Counted from the stretch's first letter, positions 42,927 through 54,810 are shown. The stretch is DNA of 64,000 nucleotides from Lotus japonicus (GCF_012489685.1 NC_080046.1:33939176-34003175); one strand, 5' to 3'. Numbers and translations are program-made. Notes: generated by a model from the letters alone, not told the origin.

Positions 42927-43280
42927 TTCCATGGTTATCAGGCGGGAGGAAATGCCCTGTTAGAAGAAGCTAATGCTCTTAAGTATGGCCTGCAATTGAT
43001 GTGGGACAAAGAATACAAGAAGGTAATTTGTAATGTGGATTGCAGAGATCTTCTTCAAGTCTTGCAAGATAAGGAAAGCATAATTTTCTTCCCCATTCGG
43101 GATGATATCCGTAAGCTGTTGGGGCAAAGATGGTCGATGACAGTAAGTAGTATTGGTCGAGAGTGCAACAAACCGGCAAATTGGTTGGCAAAGAGAGGGG
43201 ATTCGTCTCTGTTTAATGACTGGTGCCTGATGAAGGACCCACCTGAGAATTTGAGATTCTCATTTTCAGGGATCGCTTAG
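42927..43280 (+). pseudogene. RNase H (RVT_3-type) fragment
   Basis: About 115 residues with the plant RNase H-like pattern: EEANALKYGLQLMWDK, VICNVDCRDLLQVL, FPIRDDIRKLL, RECNKPANWLAKRG, then a Trp/Pro-containing tail and a stop at 43278. This is the C-terminal half of the domain; the N-terminal half with the first catalytic Asp is absent because the Tat-type element abuts it. Such domains end many plant LINE polyproteins and also occur as small stand-alone genes; either source is possible. Plus strand, opposite to the Tat gag. Confidence 0.75.
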
Positions 43281-43626
43281 CTTTTGTGTCACTTTTCCTT
43301 TATCATTTAGTTTTCCAATGTATATAAAAAGGACATATAAATGGCAAACAAGACACCAAAACGCAATGTTAGAGCTGGTTTGCATTTCGATTCTTTTTTG
43401 GTTCTTCACATGCCACGACTCGTTTCTGATAAGGCTAGCTTTTTCAAAAATCCACCTGTAACCGCTCCCTCACTCACACACATAGCGTGAGCTCGTAATG
43501 CTAAACACGTCGTCGTTTCACCACTCAAACGCCATGAACATCGAGTGACAGGAGAATCACCACCGTGAAACCCCAAAACGACGACGAAGAATCTCATCTC
43601 AACGACGACGACGACGGCAACAAACA
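43281..43626 (+). other. Non-coding stretch upstream of the cyclase fragment
   Basis: No gene. A TATA-like TATATAAAAAGG lies at about 43321-43332, roughly 300 bases before the cyclase ATG, followed by sequence that could be its original 5' untranslated region. It may equally be the end of the RNase H unit. Confidence 0.45.
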
Positions 43627-43959
43627 ATGGCGTTTTGTATCAGTCCTTCATTGAGGTTGCGGTTACGACGGAAGAAGCTCTTGCGAAGACGAGCATTGTC
43701 GTCCAGCCTCGCCGTTCGCTGGCGGTCGCATTGTTTGGAGGTGGACGCCAAGGCCGCCGCCGGCACGGGGACGAGCAGTGAGAGCTGCGTCGTCACTAAG
43801 GAGGAATTCGCCGACGAGGAGGATTATGTTAAAGTTGGTGGCTCTGCGTCGTCACTAAGGAGGAATTCGCCGACGAGGAGGATTATGTTAAAGTTGGTGG
43901 CTCTGAACTTGTTTTCATTCAAATGCAGCAGAGGAAATCCATGGAAATGCAATCCAAGC
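43627..43959 (+). pseudogene. Lycopene epsilon-cyclase 5' fragment
   Basis: From ATG 43627 there is an Arg/Ser/Leu-rich, acid-poor N-terminus of about 38 residues, like a chloroplast transit peptide, then SSESCVVTKEEF, FADEEDYVKVGGS and, in a second frame, LVFIQMQQRKSMEMQSK. From memory, plant lycopene epsilon-cyclases carry this series (SESC, DFADEEDxVKxGGS, VQMQQ, QSK) just before the FAD-binding part. The enzyme makes the epsilon ring of alpha-carotene and lutein in plastids. Here a 59-bp tandem duplication (43785-43843 and 43844-43902) shifts the frame, and homology stops at QSK, before the nucleotide-binding motif. It is a dead exon 1 fragment; the functional gene must be elsewhere. Confidence 0.8.
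43785..43902 (+). repeat. 59-bp tandem duplication in the cyclase fragment
   Basis: Two adjacent copies beginning CTGCGTCGTCACTAAGG. I see no difference between them. As 59 is not a multiple of three, the second copy is read in another frame. Confidence 0.93.
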
Positions 43960-44607
43960 AAAAGTTCAATTTGTACTTTTTTTTTTATATGCAAATGTTA
44001 GTTGTTCGTAAATTAGTAATTCCTAGCGGGTGCAATTTATCTTTTCGGTATACCAAAAAATTAGTACTAATTATCCCTCCTCAGAGTTCGAACCCTTCAA
44101 CTGCAACTCAATTAGATTCCATCCTTTTGGAACTTTACATGGTTTATCTTTACTTTAAGCATCTTTGCACGAGTAATTTTCATGGAGTTAACACAAAGAT
44201 GAAGAACTCTATGAATACTCCCACAACTATCATGTCCAATATGTCAATTGATTCTATGATCGAAAAGCTCTAATATGAGAAATTAAACAATCAGGTGAGA
44301 TTGATAATAAGAGTACATACCTTTTTACCCTCATTGATGATGATAGAGTGATCAGAGAGAGCGAGAGGTAGAGGGATTTCTTTGAAGGAGCGTTGGCGAG
44401 CGAAGGAGATTGTGAAACGATGGAATAAGAATTGAAAGGGAGAAAACGATCCTAGACAGTGTCGGAATCAACAACATTAGAAGGTTTTGAGAACGAGGGA
44501 GAGACCGCAAGCATCCTTTGGAGTGGTATGAGAAAAAATAGATGCAATGCATATTTCTGAAAGCAACTCTATTGTTTAATTTTTTTTTTTGAAAACAAAA
44601 GTCATTA
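43960..44607. other. No gene seen
   Basis: AT-rich stretch after the end of cyclase homology. Several short frames, none with a motif. It ends in a T-rich run before the next LTR. Confidence 0.55.
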
Positions 44608-47600
44608 TGTAAGGCCCAAGTTTTAAAGCTTTGGATAAGTGAATAAAATAAAAGAGTTTATTTGATTAAATAGATTTGTGAAGGAGAAAGGTTCAGGAAA
44701 AGTCCAAGAATTTATCGAAAAACCGATAAGAGTTATAGCACGACTAACATACGCTTAATCCTAGGTCAAAGGTATTATTGAATAGTTAATTTACGCTTTA
44801 GGACACGATGGAAACTAATTCCAAAAAATCCTCAGAGAAATGTTAGAACTTCTCTTTTCCGTCCTTAAACAATTATTTCGATGCGAAATCCTGGAAAGTA
44901 CGAACGTCAAATTCCAATTCTCGGAAGTTTGCCGAAACGGAATCCCTGATAGTTCGAGAAAACCTAAGATCGACAGACGATGAAGACTTTTTCTATTCGG
45001 AGCTGCAAAAGAAGATTCCACCCGCGTTCTCCTATTTCTCTCGTCATTCCTAATCTTTCTTCAGAAGGAAGTTTTCTCATCCGACGATCACTGCAAAAAG
45101 TAGTTTTTCGGGATAAACCGACTTATGCCGATTTTGGATCTTTTGGTTTAATTCCAAGAATCCTGTTTTGAGTTATGGAATTCTGTCGCCAGAACCTATC
45201 TTAGAATGCGCAGAGGAACGCGCAGGAAAAATCGGAATCGCAAAAAAATCATTTTTCCGTTTTTTCCAAAACCTATAAATAGCTTGAAAATTTGATTTTT
45301 TGCAAAAAAAATACCCATTTCTCCTCCCCAAACCCGCGAGCATCAAGAGAGAGAGAGAGATCTGGATCTTCGTCGTTTCTTGCCCGTTTGCTTCACCGAT
45401 CGTCGCTAATCGAAGACCTCGAGGTAGGTAAACTATACTCTCCTTCGAATCGTCGTTTCCGTCCACTTCTCCTACGTCTTTCTGAGTTCAAAATTTTGAG
45501 GTTTTTGAAAAACTGTTCAAATACGTTGATTTCAGTGTCTAAACTTCTTCCCTGCATGCTCCTGAGCGTGTTCTGCGGATTAGGTTTTGTCAAATGTCGA
45601 CGAAATGCCGCCGGGATCAATTTCTACCTTAAATACCCATTTTTCGGCAAAGTCGCAACCTTTGGGCTGAAATCTATCGACCTGGCTTAGTGCTAGTAGG
45701 ATTTGTCGTCATAAACGTCGTTGTGGACGTCCTCATCCAATTTGTTTTTCGAAAATCCAATTTTGAAATTTTGAGCTAAAAATAATGACCAAACTACCCC
45801 TATATCAGTTTTCGATCCGAAAATTTTTCCGAGCTTAGAACCGTCTTAGTTACGGCTTATGTTAACCTAGGAACCAAGTTTGATCGAAGAAAAATCGACC
45901 CTCCCAATTATAGGAAGTGGCCGAGAGCTATATCAAGGGGGGGGGGGAAGAATCCGATTTTTCGAAAACTTGTCTTAACGCGTTAGATTGTCGTACCACG
46001 GAGGTTGTAGTGTACCGTGTAACCCTAGGACTCTTTGATTGCTGAGTTTCTGACTCTTGGTGTTGATTTCTGTGATTTTTGCTTAAGGTTCTTTTGAGGA
46101 GATTCCTGGAGAACAAGGAGAAGAGCGTGAAGGACACTTGGAGGAGGAAGCTGGAAGACCCACCGGTGAGGGCTACTCTCTGAATTACTAGATAATGCTT
46201 TAGGGGTCGACAAATTCGACTTGATTTATGTGTTATGCACTAAATTGCTAAATGTCCGAATTGTTCTCTGAGGCTTCGGCCGACCTTGCTGAGTATTTGA
46301 TGCCATTATATTGTGTGCTAAATGATTCACATGCTACGTGCTACATGGTTAACTTAGGATGTGTTGGAATATGCTGTTTATGCTTTTGAATGAGTTGTTT
46401 TATTTATGCTATTCCACTTGTACCTGAGATTCTGAGGAGTGAGGATTACGGGCAGGTCATGCCAAATTTTTATGAGATTTTGAGAGAGTTTTAAAGGACG
46501 AACGGAGTTCGGACCTTGTTATGTTTTAATGGATCGAGACCTTCTCATGGAATTATTTGAGATTATGGGATCTCTGAAAACTCTTAGGAAGTATTATAAG
46601 ATTAAAATGAAAACTATTTTATCACGGAAAACTCATAAGACATTAATCAATTTCTAAATCCTTTGAACAATAATAATACCCTTAGATAAGAGCTTAGAGC
46701 CTGAATATTAGTTTGGGAAATATGAGGAGTGTCGTCGAGTCCACGTTTTGAGGAAATATACAAGTCTTCGAGTATGTTGAAAACTCTTTTGCTCGATGAG
46801 CAGTTTAATGTTTGGCTATCTAAAGTTTAGCCGGAGACTATAAGTTTCCAAGTACTTCGGTACCTTTTCGCTCGATGAGCAGTTTATTGATTGGCTATCT
46901 AAAGTTTAGCCGGGAACCATGAGTTCCAAAGTATCTTCTTCTTCTTTTGATTAATTCATTTTGTCGCAGAATCGACATTTGCCTTAGGGCATTTTTTTTA
47001 GAGACCTTAAGTTATTTAGAACACGTGGCGACGTGTCGGGTGAGGTCGGAGACGTTGTTTGGCTAATCACTTGCATTCATGCACTCATTTTGAGGTTAAT
47101 ACACAGCGTGATACCGGACCTCGGTGGATTCCAAAATGGTCATAAGACCCGGATTTCCATATTTAGGACACTACGGTGGTCCTCAGTAGCAGACGGAATG
47201 GCAGACCTACGGGTTCACTGCTGATCTGACTACTTTTGTGTGGCGTAAGAGACACGCGAGCAGGAAGGTACCCACCGTGGCTGGTGTTAGGGCCGCCTCG
47301 TTGATGTCCATCCTTCTTCCGGAATGCATTTTGTTACCCAGCATTGCATTTCATGCAACATACATGCTGACTTAGTTGCTGAGTGTGATTGGTACCTGTT
47401 TATCATATTTGAGGCATGCTATTTGTTTTATGATTTCTTATATTCATTATGATACTTGCAACCCTAGGAAGTCATCCCTAAAATTATAAGCCCGAGAGGC
47501 AAATATTTATTATCCTATATTATATCTGGTTTTATTATTTATATAATTCTTTGGAGTTGACCCTCGCGTCTGCTGTGTGTGTTTGGGCGGACTACGCCAT

Positions 47601-47691
47601 TTGTCAGATGAGTATGGCGGATTGGTTTACGATGGTCAGCCCCTCGGGGGGGACCAGGTACGAGATGCTTGATCAGGACGACCCAGTGCAT
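44608..47691 (+). repeat. Tekay-like LTR, third type, cut by gap
   Basis: Begins TGTAAGGCCCAAG and follows the same course as the other Tekay-like LTRs but with many substitutions and indels. TATAAATA at 45274-45281. A poly-G run lies at about 45939-45948. It reaches the small-ORF region (47608 onward) and then enters the N gap. Solo LTR or 5' LTR cannot be decided. Confidence 0.85.
47608..47691 (+). other. Start of the LTR small ORF in the third Tekay-like LTR (partial)
   Basis: Keeps MSMADWFTMVSPSG and RYEMLDQDDP in frame with the 159-aa ORF at 39506. Over about 135 bases around it I see substitutions but no indel. Cut by the gap. Confidence 0.4.
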
Positions 47692-47791
47692 NNNNNNNNN
47701 NNNNNNNNNNNNNNNNNNNNNNNNNNNNNNNNNNNNNNNNNNNNNNNNNNNNNNNNNNNNNNNNNNNNNNNNNNNNNNNNNNNNNNNNNNN
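47692..47791. other. Assembly gap of exactly 100 N
   Basis: Joins a Tekay-like LTR to the middle of CRM copy 1 pol. At least the missing ~4.5 kb of CRM copy 1 (by alignment on copy 2) must be hidden here if it is whole, plus the left edge of the satellite. Confidence 0.95.
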
Positions 47792-47792
47792 T

Positions 47793-49460
47793 TTGCCCAA
47801 GGAATTCGTGATTCATAGTGATCATGAGTCGCTGAAATACTTGAAGGGGCAAGGTAAGTTGAACAAAAGGCATGCCAAATGGGTTGAATTTTTGGAACAA
47901 TTTCCCTATGTCATAAAACACAAAAAAAGGAAAAGTAACATTGTGGCTGATGCTTTATCCAGGAGACACGTGTTGCTTTCCATGTTAGAGACTAAATTGC
48001 TAGGACTTGAACATGTGAAAGAAATGTATGAAAAAGATGATAACTTTGCTGAAATTTTTGTGGCTTGTGAGAAAGTTTCTCAAAATGGATTTTATAGGCA
48101 CAATGGATTTTTATTTAAGGAAAACAGGTTGTGTGTGCCTAAAAGTTCCATTAGAGAACTGCTTGTTAAAGAATCCCATGCTGGGGGATTAATGGGTCAT
48201 TTTGGAGTCCAAAAGACTCTAGAAACTTTACAGGAACATTTCTATTGGCCCAAAATGAAACATGATGTGATCAAGTTTTGTGAACATTGCATTGTTTGCA
48301 AGAAGGCTAAGTCTAAGGTTATGCCACATGGTTTGTATACTTCTTTGCCAATCCCTGAATACCCTTGGGTTGACTTGTCTATGGACTTTGTTTTAGGCCT
48401 CCCTAGAACAAAGAATGGTAAGGATTCCATTTTTGTGGTTGTTGATAGGTTTTCAAAAATGGCTCACTTTATTCCTTGCAGGAAAGCTGATGATGCTTGT
48501 CACGTTGCTGATTTGTTCTTTAAAGAAGTTGTAAGACTTCATGGGATGCCTAGAAGCATAGTTAGTGATAGGGACACCAAGTTCCTAAGTCACTTCTGGA
48601 GGACTTTATGGGGGAAGTTAGGCACCAAACTTTTGTTCTCTACCACTTGCCACCCACAAACTGATGGGCAAACTGAGGTGGTTAATAGGACCCTAGGCAC
48701 CTTGCTTAGGACTGTCCTTAAGGCCAATTTAAAGGCTTGGGAGGCGTGTTTGCCTCATGTTGAATTTGCTTACAATAGGGCTGTCCATAGCACTACCAAT
48801 TGCTCTCCATTTGAAGTAGTGTATGGATTTAACCCTTTGACTCCTCTTGATTTGTTGCCTATGCCTAACATTTCTGTTTTCAAGCACAAGGAAGGACAGG
48901 GCAAAGCTGAATATGTCAAGAAGATGCATGAGCGTGTGAAGGCTCAAATTGAGAGAAAGAATGAGAGTTATGCTAGGCAAGCTAACAAGGGAAGAAAGGA
49001 GGTGGTGTTCCAACCCGGAGATTGGGTTTGGGTGCACATGAGGAAGGAAAGGTTTCCAGAACAAAGGAAATCCAAACTCCAACCTAGAGGGGATGGACCT
49101 TTTCAAGTGCTTGAGAGAATCAATAACAATGCCTACAAAATAGAGCTTCCAGGTGAGTATAACATCAGCTCAACATTTAATGTCTCTGATTTATCTCTCT
49201 TTGATGCAGATGGCGGAGAATTTGATTTGAGGTCAAATCCTTTTCAAGAGGGAGGGAATGATGAGGACAAGGACAAGGACAAGGGTCATGGAGCACTAAA
49301 AGGACTTGGAGGACCAATGACAAGGGCTAGAGCTAAAAAGGCCAAAGAGACTCTTCAGCAAGTAGTGGCAACCATTCTTGAAGACAAAGTGGTAGAAGAG
49401 ATGGAACCAAAAATCATGATGATCATTCAGGCCCAAGAAGAAGAGCCAGCCCACGCATAG
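47793..49460 (+). CDS. CRM copy 1 pol, C-terminal part
   Basis: Enters from the gap within RNase H ([28 protein letters not shown]) and continues through the integrase zinc domain ([21 protein letters not shown]), the catalytic core ([35 protein letters not shown]) and the C-terminal extension ending EEEPAHA. Open throughout. The last ~67 codons are inside the 3' LTR. It differs from copy 2 at few sites (for example KKRKS for KKGKS). Integrase would direct insertion; in CRM elements the C-terminal extension is linked to centromere targeting. Confidence 0.92.
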   Translation: MPKEFVIHSDHESLKYLKGQGKLNKRHAKWVEFLEQFPYVIKHKKRKSNIVADALSRRHVLLSMLETKLLGLEHVKEMYEKDDNFAEIFVACEKVSQNGFYRHNGFLFKENRLCVPKSSIRELLVKESHAGGLMGHFGVQKTLETLQEHFYWPKMKHDVIKFCEHCIVCKKAKSKVMPHGLYTSLPIPEYPWVDLSMDFVLGLPRTKNGKDSIFVVVDRFSKMAHFIPCRKADDACHVADLFFKEVVRLHGMPRSIVSDRDTKFLSHFWRTLWGKLGTKLLFSTTCHPQTDGQTEVVNRTLGTLLRTVLKANLKAWEACLPHVEFAYNRAVHSTTNCSPFEVVYGFNPLTPLDLLPMPNISVFKHKEGQGKAEYVKKMHERVKAQIERKNESYARQANKGRKEVVFQPGDWVWVHMRKERFPEQRKSKLQPRGDGPFQVLERINNNAYKIELPGEYNISSTFNVSDLSLFDADGGEFDLRSNPFQEGGNDEDKDKDKGHGALKGLGGPMTRARAKKAKETLQQVVATILEDKVVEEMEPKIMMIIQAQEEEPAHA

Positions 49461-50285
49461 GGGCTGCCATGTGATGTTTTGTTTTATTTTATTTCAATAA
49501 AAATGCAAAGGACCAATTGAATAAGTTGGATCCAAATGCATTATGTTGCTGAATTTTATTTTAGTGTGTTTAATCCACTTCAAGTGGTGTGTGTTTGCAT
49601 GTGGCGCATGAAGGGCTTAAAGGGAGGGATCCATTCCTTTCTTAAAACTCTTTGAATGTGTTTGAATTTCAATAAGTTCTGAATGGAGGAGTTACATCAG
49701 CAAAGTCAAAGGATTGAAGAGCTTTCAAAGCCAAGAATGGAGTTACAAAGAAAGGGAAATTAAGTTCATAAAGAGCATTGAATGCTATGTTCCCTGGTCA
49801 GAATAACAATCAAGAAAGGGAGTTACATGAAGCAATCAGCCACCAAATACACGTTCAGGGCTGAAGCAAATCACTATCTTCCTCTTTTAATTTGTAACTC
49901 CTAGCCTAGGATTCTTCTAGAGAAATTACACCTCGTCATTTTTTTTTGTAACTAGGCTGAATTTTCTTCTTCTTTATAAGGACCACTCCTTCAATGTAAT
50001 AGACAGATTATGAATGAATTAGTATTTTCTTTTCTGAGTGATTCAGATTTGTGAGAGTGATTCTCATAGTTCTTGAGTGATTCAAGAATTAGGCTTATCA
50101 AGGGTTTGCCACCACCTTTGTGTGAAGTCTTCATCTTCCATTTCACTAAAACTTCCCCTCTTTTCTGTCCATTTCCCTTCCATCACGAAATTCTTCTTCT
50201 TCTTTCTCACATTTCAGAGTTCTCATCATCCAAGATCAATCCTAGACGATCCATTGCAGCCCTTGCATCAACTTGGGGCGTATCA
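49259..50285 (+). repeat. 3' LTR of CRM copy 1
   Basis: TGATGAGGACAAGG to GGGGCGTATCA. It contains the end of the pol frame (stop at 49458-49460). TTTATAAGG near 49974 is a likely TATA region. Confidence 0.92.
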
Positions 50286-53200
50286 GTGGAGCAATATCAT
50301 GAGCTTAAACTTATTGTGGTACAACAATACACTTTTTGTCATTACAGAGTAATTTCTCCACTCAAAAGCTATATGTTGGCCTCATTCTCCTTTGGTTCTA
50401 CCGAACTTATTTCGTTACAATTCTCCATTTCTAGTAAGTTTCAATTGAGCTCTACGAACTCATGACATACAATAGATTAATAACATCGATTTCAAATTTA
50501 TGTCCTCTCAAAAGCTATATGTTGGCCTCTTTATACTTTTGTCCAACTCTAAACCCTAAACCCTAAACCCTAAACACCCACATTTAGTTGAGCTCTACGA
50601 ACTTGCATCACATTCGGTGGAGCAATATCATGAGCTTAAACTTATTGTGGCACAACAAGACACTTTTTGTCATTAGAGAGAACTTTCTCCACTAAAAAGA
50701 TATATGTTGGCATCACTCTCCTTTGGTTCTACCGTACTTATTTCTTTACAATTCTCTATTTGTAGTAAGTTTCAGTTGAGCTCTACGAACTCGTCTGACA
50801 TACAATGGATTAATAACATCGATTTTAAATTTATGTCCTCTCAAAAGCTATATGTTGGCCTCTTTATCCTTTTGTCCTACCATAAACCCTAAACCATAAA
50901 CCCGAAACATCCACATTTCGTTGAGCTCTAAGAACTTGCATCACATTTGGTGGAGGAATACAATGGGCTTAAACTTATTGTGGTACAACAAGACACTTTT
51001 TGTCATTAGAGAGTAATTTCTCCACTCAAAAGCTATATGTTGGCCTCATTCTGATTTGGTTCTACCGAACTTATTACGTTACAGTTCTCCATTTCTAGTA
51101 AGTTTCAATTGAGCTCTACGAACTCATGACATACAATGGATAAAATAACATCGATTTTAAATTTATGTCCTCTCAAAAGCTATATGTTGGCCTCTTTATC
51201 CTTTTGTCCTACCATAAACCCTAAACCATAAACCCGAAACACCCACATTTCGTTGAGCTCTAAGAACTTGCATCACATTTGGTGGAGGAATACAATGGGC
51301 TTAAACTTATTGTGGTACAACAAGACACTTTTTGTCATTAGAGAGTAATTTGTCCACTCAAAAGCTATATGTTGGCCTCATTCTCATTTGGTTCTACCGA
51401 ACTTATTACGTTACAGTTCTCCATTTCTAGTAAGTTTCAATTGAGCTCTACGAACTCATGACATAAAATGGATAAATAACATCGATTTTAAATTTATGTC
51501 CTCTCAAAAGCTATATGTTGGCCTCTTTATCCTTTTGTCCTACCCTAAACCCTAAACCCGAAACACCCACATTTAATTGAGCTCTACGAACTTGCATCAC
51601 ATTTGGTGGAGGAATATAATGAGCTTAAACTTATTGTGGTACAACAAGACACTTTTTGTCATTAGAGAGTAATTTCTCCACTCAAAAGCTATATGTTGGC
51701 CTCATTCTCCTTTGGTTCTACCGAACTTATTTCGTTACAATTCTCCATTTCTAGTAAGTTTCAATTGAGCTCTACGAACTCATGACATACAATAGATTAA
51801 TAACATCGATTTCAAATTTATGTCCTCTCAAAAGCTATATGTTGGCCTCTTTATACTTTTGTCCAACTCTAAACCCTAAACCCTAAACCCTAAACACCCA
51901 CATTTAGTTGAGCTCTACGAACTTGCATCACATTCGGTGGAGCAATATCATGAGCTTAAACTTATTGTGGTACAACAAGACACTTTTTGTCATTAGAGAG
52001 AACTTTCTCCACTCAAAAGATATATGTTGGCATCACTCTCCTTTGGTTCTACCGTACTTATTTCGTTACAATTCTCTATTTGTAGTAAGTTTCAGTTGAG
52101 CTCTACGAACTCGTCTGACATACAATGGATTAATAACATCGATTTTAAATTTATGTCCTCTCAAAAGCTATATGTTGGCCTCTTTATCCTTTTGTCCTAC
52201 CATAAACCCTAAACCATAAACCCGAAACACCCACATTTCGTTGAGCTCTAAGAACTTGCATCACATTTGGTGGAGGAATACAATGGGCTTAAACTTATTG
52301 TGGTACAACAAGACACTTTTTGTCATTAGAGAGTAATTTGTCCACTCAAAAGCTATATGTTGGCCTCATTCTCATTTGGTTCTACCGAACTTATTACGTT
52401 ACAGTTCTCCATTTCTAGTAAGTTTCAATTGAGCTCTACGAACTCATGACATAAAATGGATAAATAACATCGATTTTAAATTTATGTCCTCTCAAAAGCT
52501 ATATGTTGGCCTCTTTATCCTTTTGTCCTACCCTAAATCCTAAACCCGAAACACCCACATTTAATTGAGCTCTACGAACTTGCATCACATTTGGTGGAGG
52601 AATATAATGAGCTTAAACTTATTGTGGTACAACAAGACACTTTTTGTCATTAGAGAGTAATTTCTCCACTCAAAAGCTATATGTTGGCCTCATTCTCCTT
52701 TGGTTCTACCGAACTTATTTCGTTACAATTCTCCATTTCTAGTAAGTTTCAATTGAGCTCTACGAACTCATGACATACAATAGATTAATAACATCGATTT
52801 CAAATTTATGTCCTCTCAAAAGCTATATGTTGGCCTCTTTATACTTTTGTCCAACTCTAAACCCTAAACCCTAAACCCTAAACACCCACATTTAGTTGAG
52901 CTCTACGAACTTGCATCACATTCGGTGGAGCAATATCATGAGCTTAAACTTATTGTGTTACAACAAGACACTTTTTGTCATTAGAGAGAACTTTCTCCAC
53001 TCAAAAGATATATGTTGGCATCACTCTCCTTTGGTTCTACCGTACTTATTTCGTTACAATTCTCTATTTGTAGTAAGTTTCAGTTGAGCTCTACGAACTC
53101 GTCTGACATACAATGGATTAATAACATCAATTTTAAATTTATGTCCTCTCAAAAGCTATATGTTGGCCTCTTTATCCTTTTGTCCTACCATAAACCCTAA

Positions 53201-54810
53201 ACCATAAACCCGAAACACCCACATTTCGTTGAGCTCTAAGAACTTGCATCACATTTGGTGGAGGAATACAATGGGCTTAAACTTATTGTGGTACAACAAG
53301 ACACTTTTTGTCATTAGAGAGTAATTTCTCCACTCAAAAGCTATATGTTGGCCTCATTCTCATTTGGTTCTACCGAACTTATTACGTTACAGTTCTCCAT
53401 TTCTAGTAAGTTTCAATTGAGCTCTACGAACTCATGACATAAAATGGATAAATAACATCGATTTTAAATTTATGTCCTCTCAAAAGCTATATGTTGGCCT
53501 TTTTATCCTTTTGTCCTACCCTAAACCCTAAACCCGAAACACCCACATTACTTGAGCTCTACGAACTTGCATCACATTTGGTGGAGGAATATAATGAGCT
53601 TAAACTTATTGTGGTACAACAAGACACTTTTTGTCATTAGAGAGTAATTTCTCCACTCAAAAGCTATATGTTGGCCTCATTCTCCTTTGGTTCTACCGAA
53701 CTTATTTCGTTACAATTCTCCATTTCTAGTAAGTTTCAATTGAGCTCTACGAACTCATGACATACAATAGATTAATAACATCGATTTCAAATTTATGTCC
53801 TCTCAAAAGCTATATGTTGGCCTCTTTATACTTTTGTCCAACTCTAAACCCTAAACCCTAAACCCTAAACACCTACATTTAGTTGAGCTCTACGAACTTG
53901 CATCACATTCGGTGGAGCAATATCATGAGCTTAAACTTATTGTGGTACAACAATACACTTTTTGTCATTACAGAGTAATTTCTCCACTCAAAAGCTATAT
54001 GTTGGCCTCATTCTCCTTTGGTTCTACCGAACTTATTTCGTTACAATTCTCCATTTCTAGTAAGTTTCAATTGAGCTCTACGAACTCATGACATACAATA
54101 GATTAATAACATCGATTTCAAATTTATGTCCTCTCAAAAGCTATATGTTGGCCTCTTTATACTTTTGTCCAACTCTAAACCCTAAACCCTAAACCCTAAA
54201 CACCCACATTTAGTTGAGCTCTACGAACTTGCATCACATTCGGTGGAGCAATATCATGAGCTTAAACTTATTGTGGCACAACAAGACACTTTTTGTCATT
54301 AGAGAGAACTTTCTCCACTAAAAAGATATATGTTGGCATCACTCTCCTTTGGTTCTACCGTACTTATTTCTTTACAATTCTCTATTTGTAGTAAGTTTCA
54401 GTTGAGCTCTACGAACTCGTCTGACATACAATGGATTAATAACATCGATTTTAAATTTATGTCCTCTCAAAAGCTATATGTTGGCCTCTTTATCCTTTTG
54501 TCCTACCATAAACCCTAAACCATAAACCCGAAACACCCACATTTCGTTGAGCTCTAAGAACTTGCATCACATTTGGTGGAGGAATACAATGGGCTTAAAC
54601 TTATTGTGGTACAACAAGACACTTTTTGTCATTAGAGAGTAATTTCTCCACTCAAAAGCTATATGTTGGCCTCATTCTGATTTGGTTCTACCGAACTTAT
54701 TACGTTACAGTTCTCCATTTCTAGTAAGTTTCAATTGAGCTCTACGAACTCATGACATACAATGGATAAAATAACATCGATTTTAAATTTATGTCCTCTC
54801 AAAAGCTATA
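50286..54810 (+). repeat. Satellite array, block 1 (monomers ~324-333 bp)
   Basis: Tandem repeats with GTGGA starts at 50286, 50617, 50950, 51282, 51606, 51937, 52270, 52594, 52925, 53258, 53581, 53912 and 54243. Each monomer has two related halves, seen from the twice-occurring CTCAAAAGCTATATGTTGG (for example 50361 and 50507), so half-units are about 146 and 185 bp. Three monomer types, A (331), B (333) and C (324-332), follow as A-B-C'-C-A-B-C-A-B-C-A-A-B. Every monomer carries a short CCCTAAA telomere-like block. All short reading frames here are repeat shadows. It is interrupted at the right by CRM copy 2. Confidence 0.96.

Larger units (their letters stand above)
47792..50285 (+). mobile_element. 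CRM-type Ty3-gypsy element copy 1, 3' part
   Basis: From within RNase H through integrase to the end of the 3' LTR (49259-50285, 1,027 bp). Very close to copy 2. The right flank is satellite starting GTGGAGCAATATC, so it was inserted in the array at CGGTGGA; the left target duplication is in the gap. Confidence 0.92.

Noticed and set aside
44002..44600. Possible gene between the cyclase fragment and the third Tekay-like LTR
   Set aside because: Short frames on both strands, no shared motif, no start context, AT-rich.
50704..53200. Recurring ~62-codon frames in the satellite
   Set aside because: The same frame repeats with each B-type monomer; open only because the monomer happens to lack stops in that frame.
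50286..54810. Satellite considered as a CRISPR-like array
   Set aside because: Units are long, contiguous and without unique spacers; this is a plant satellite.
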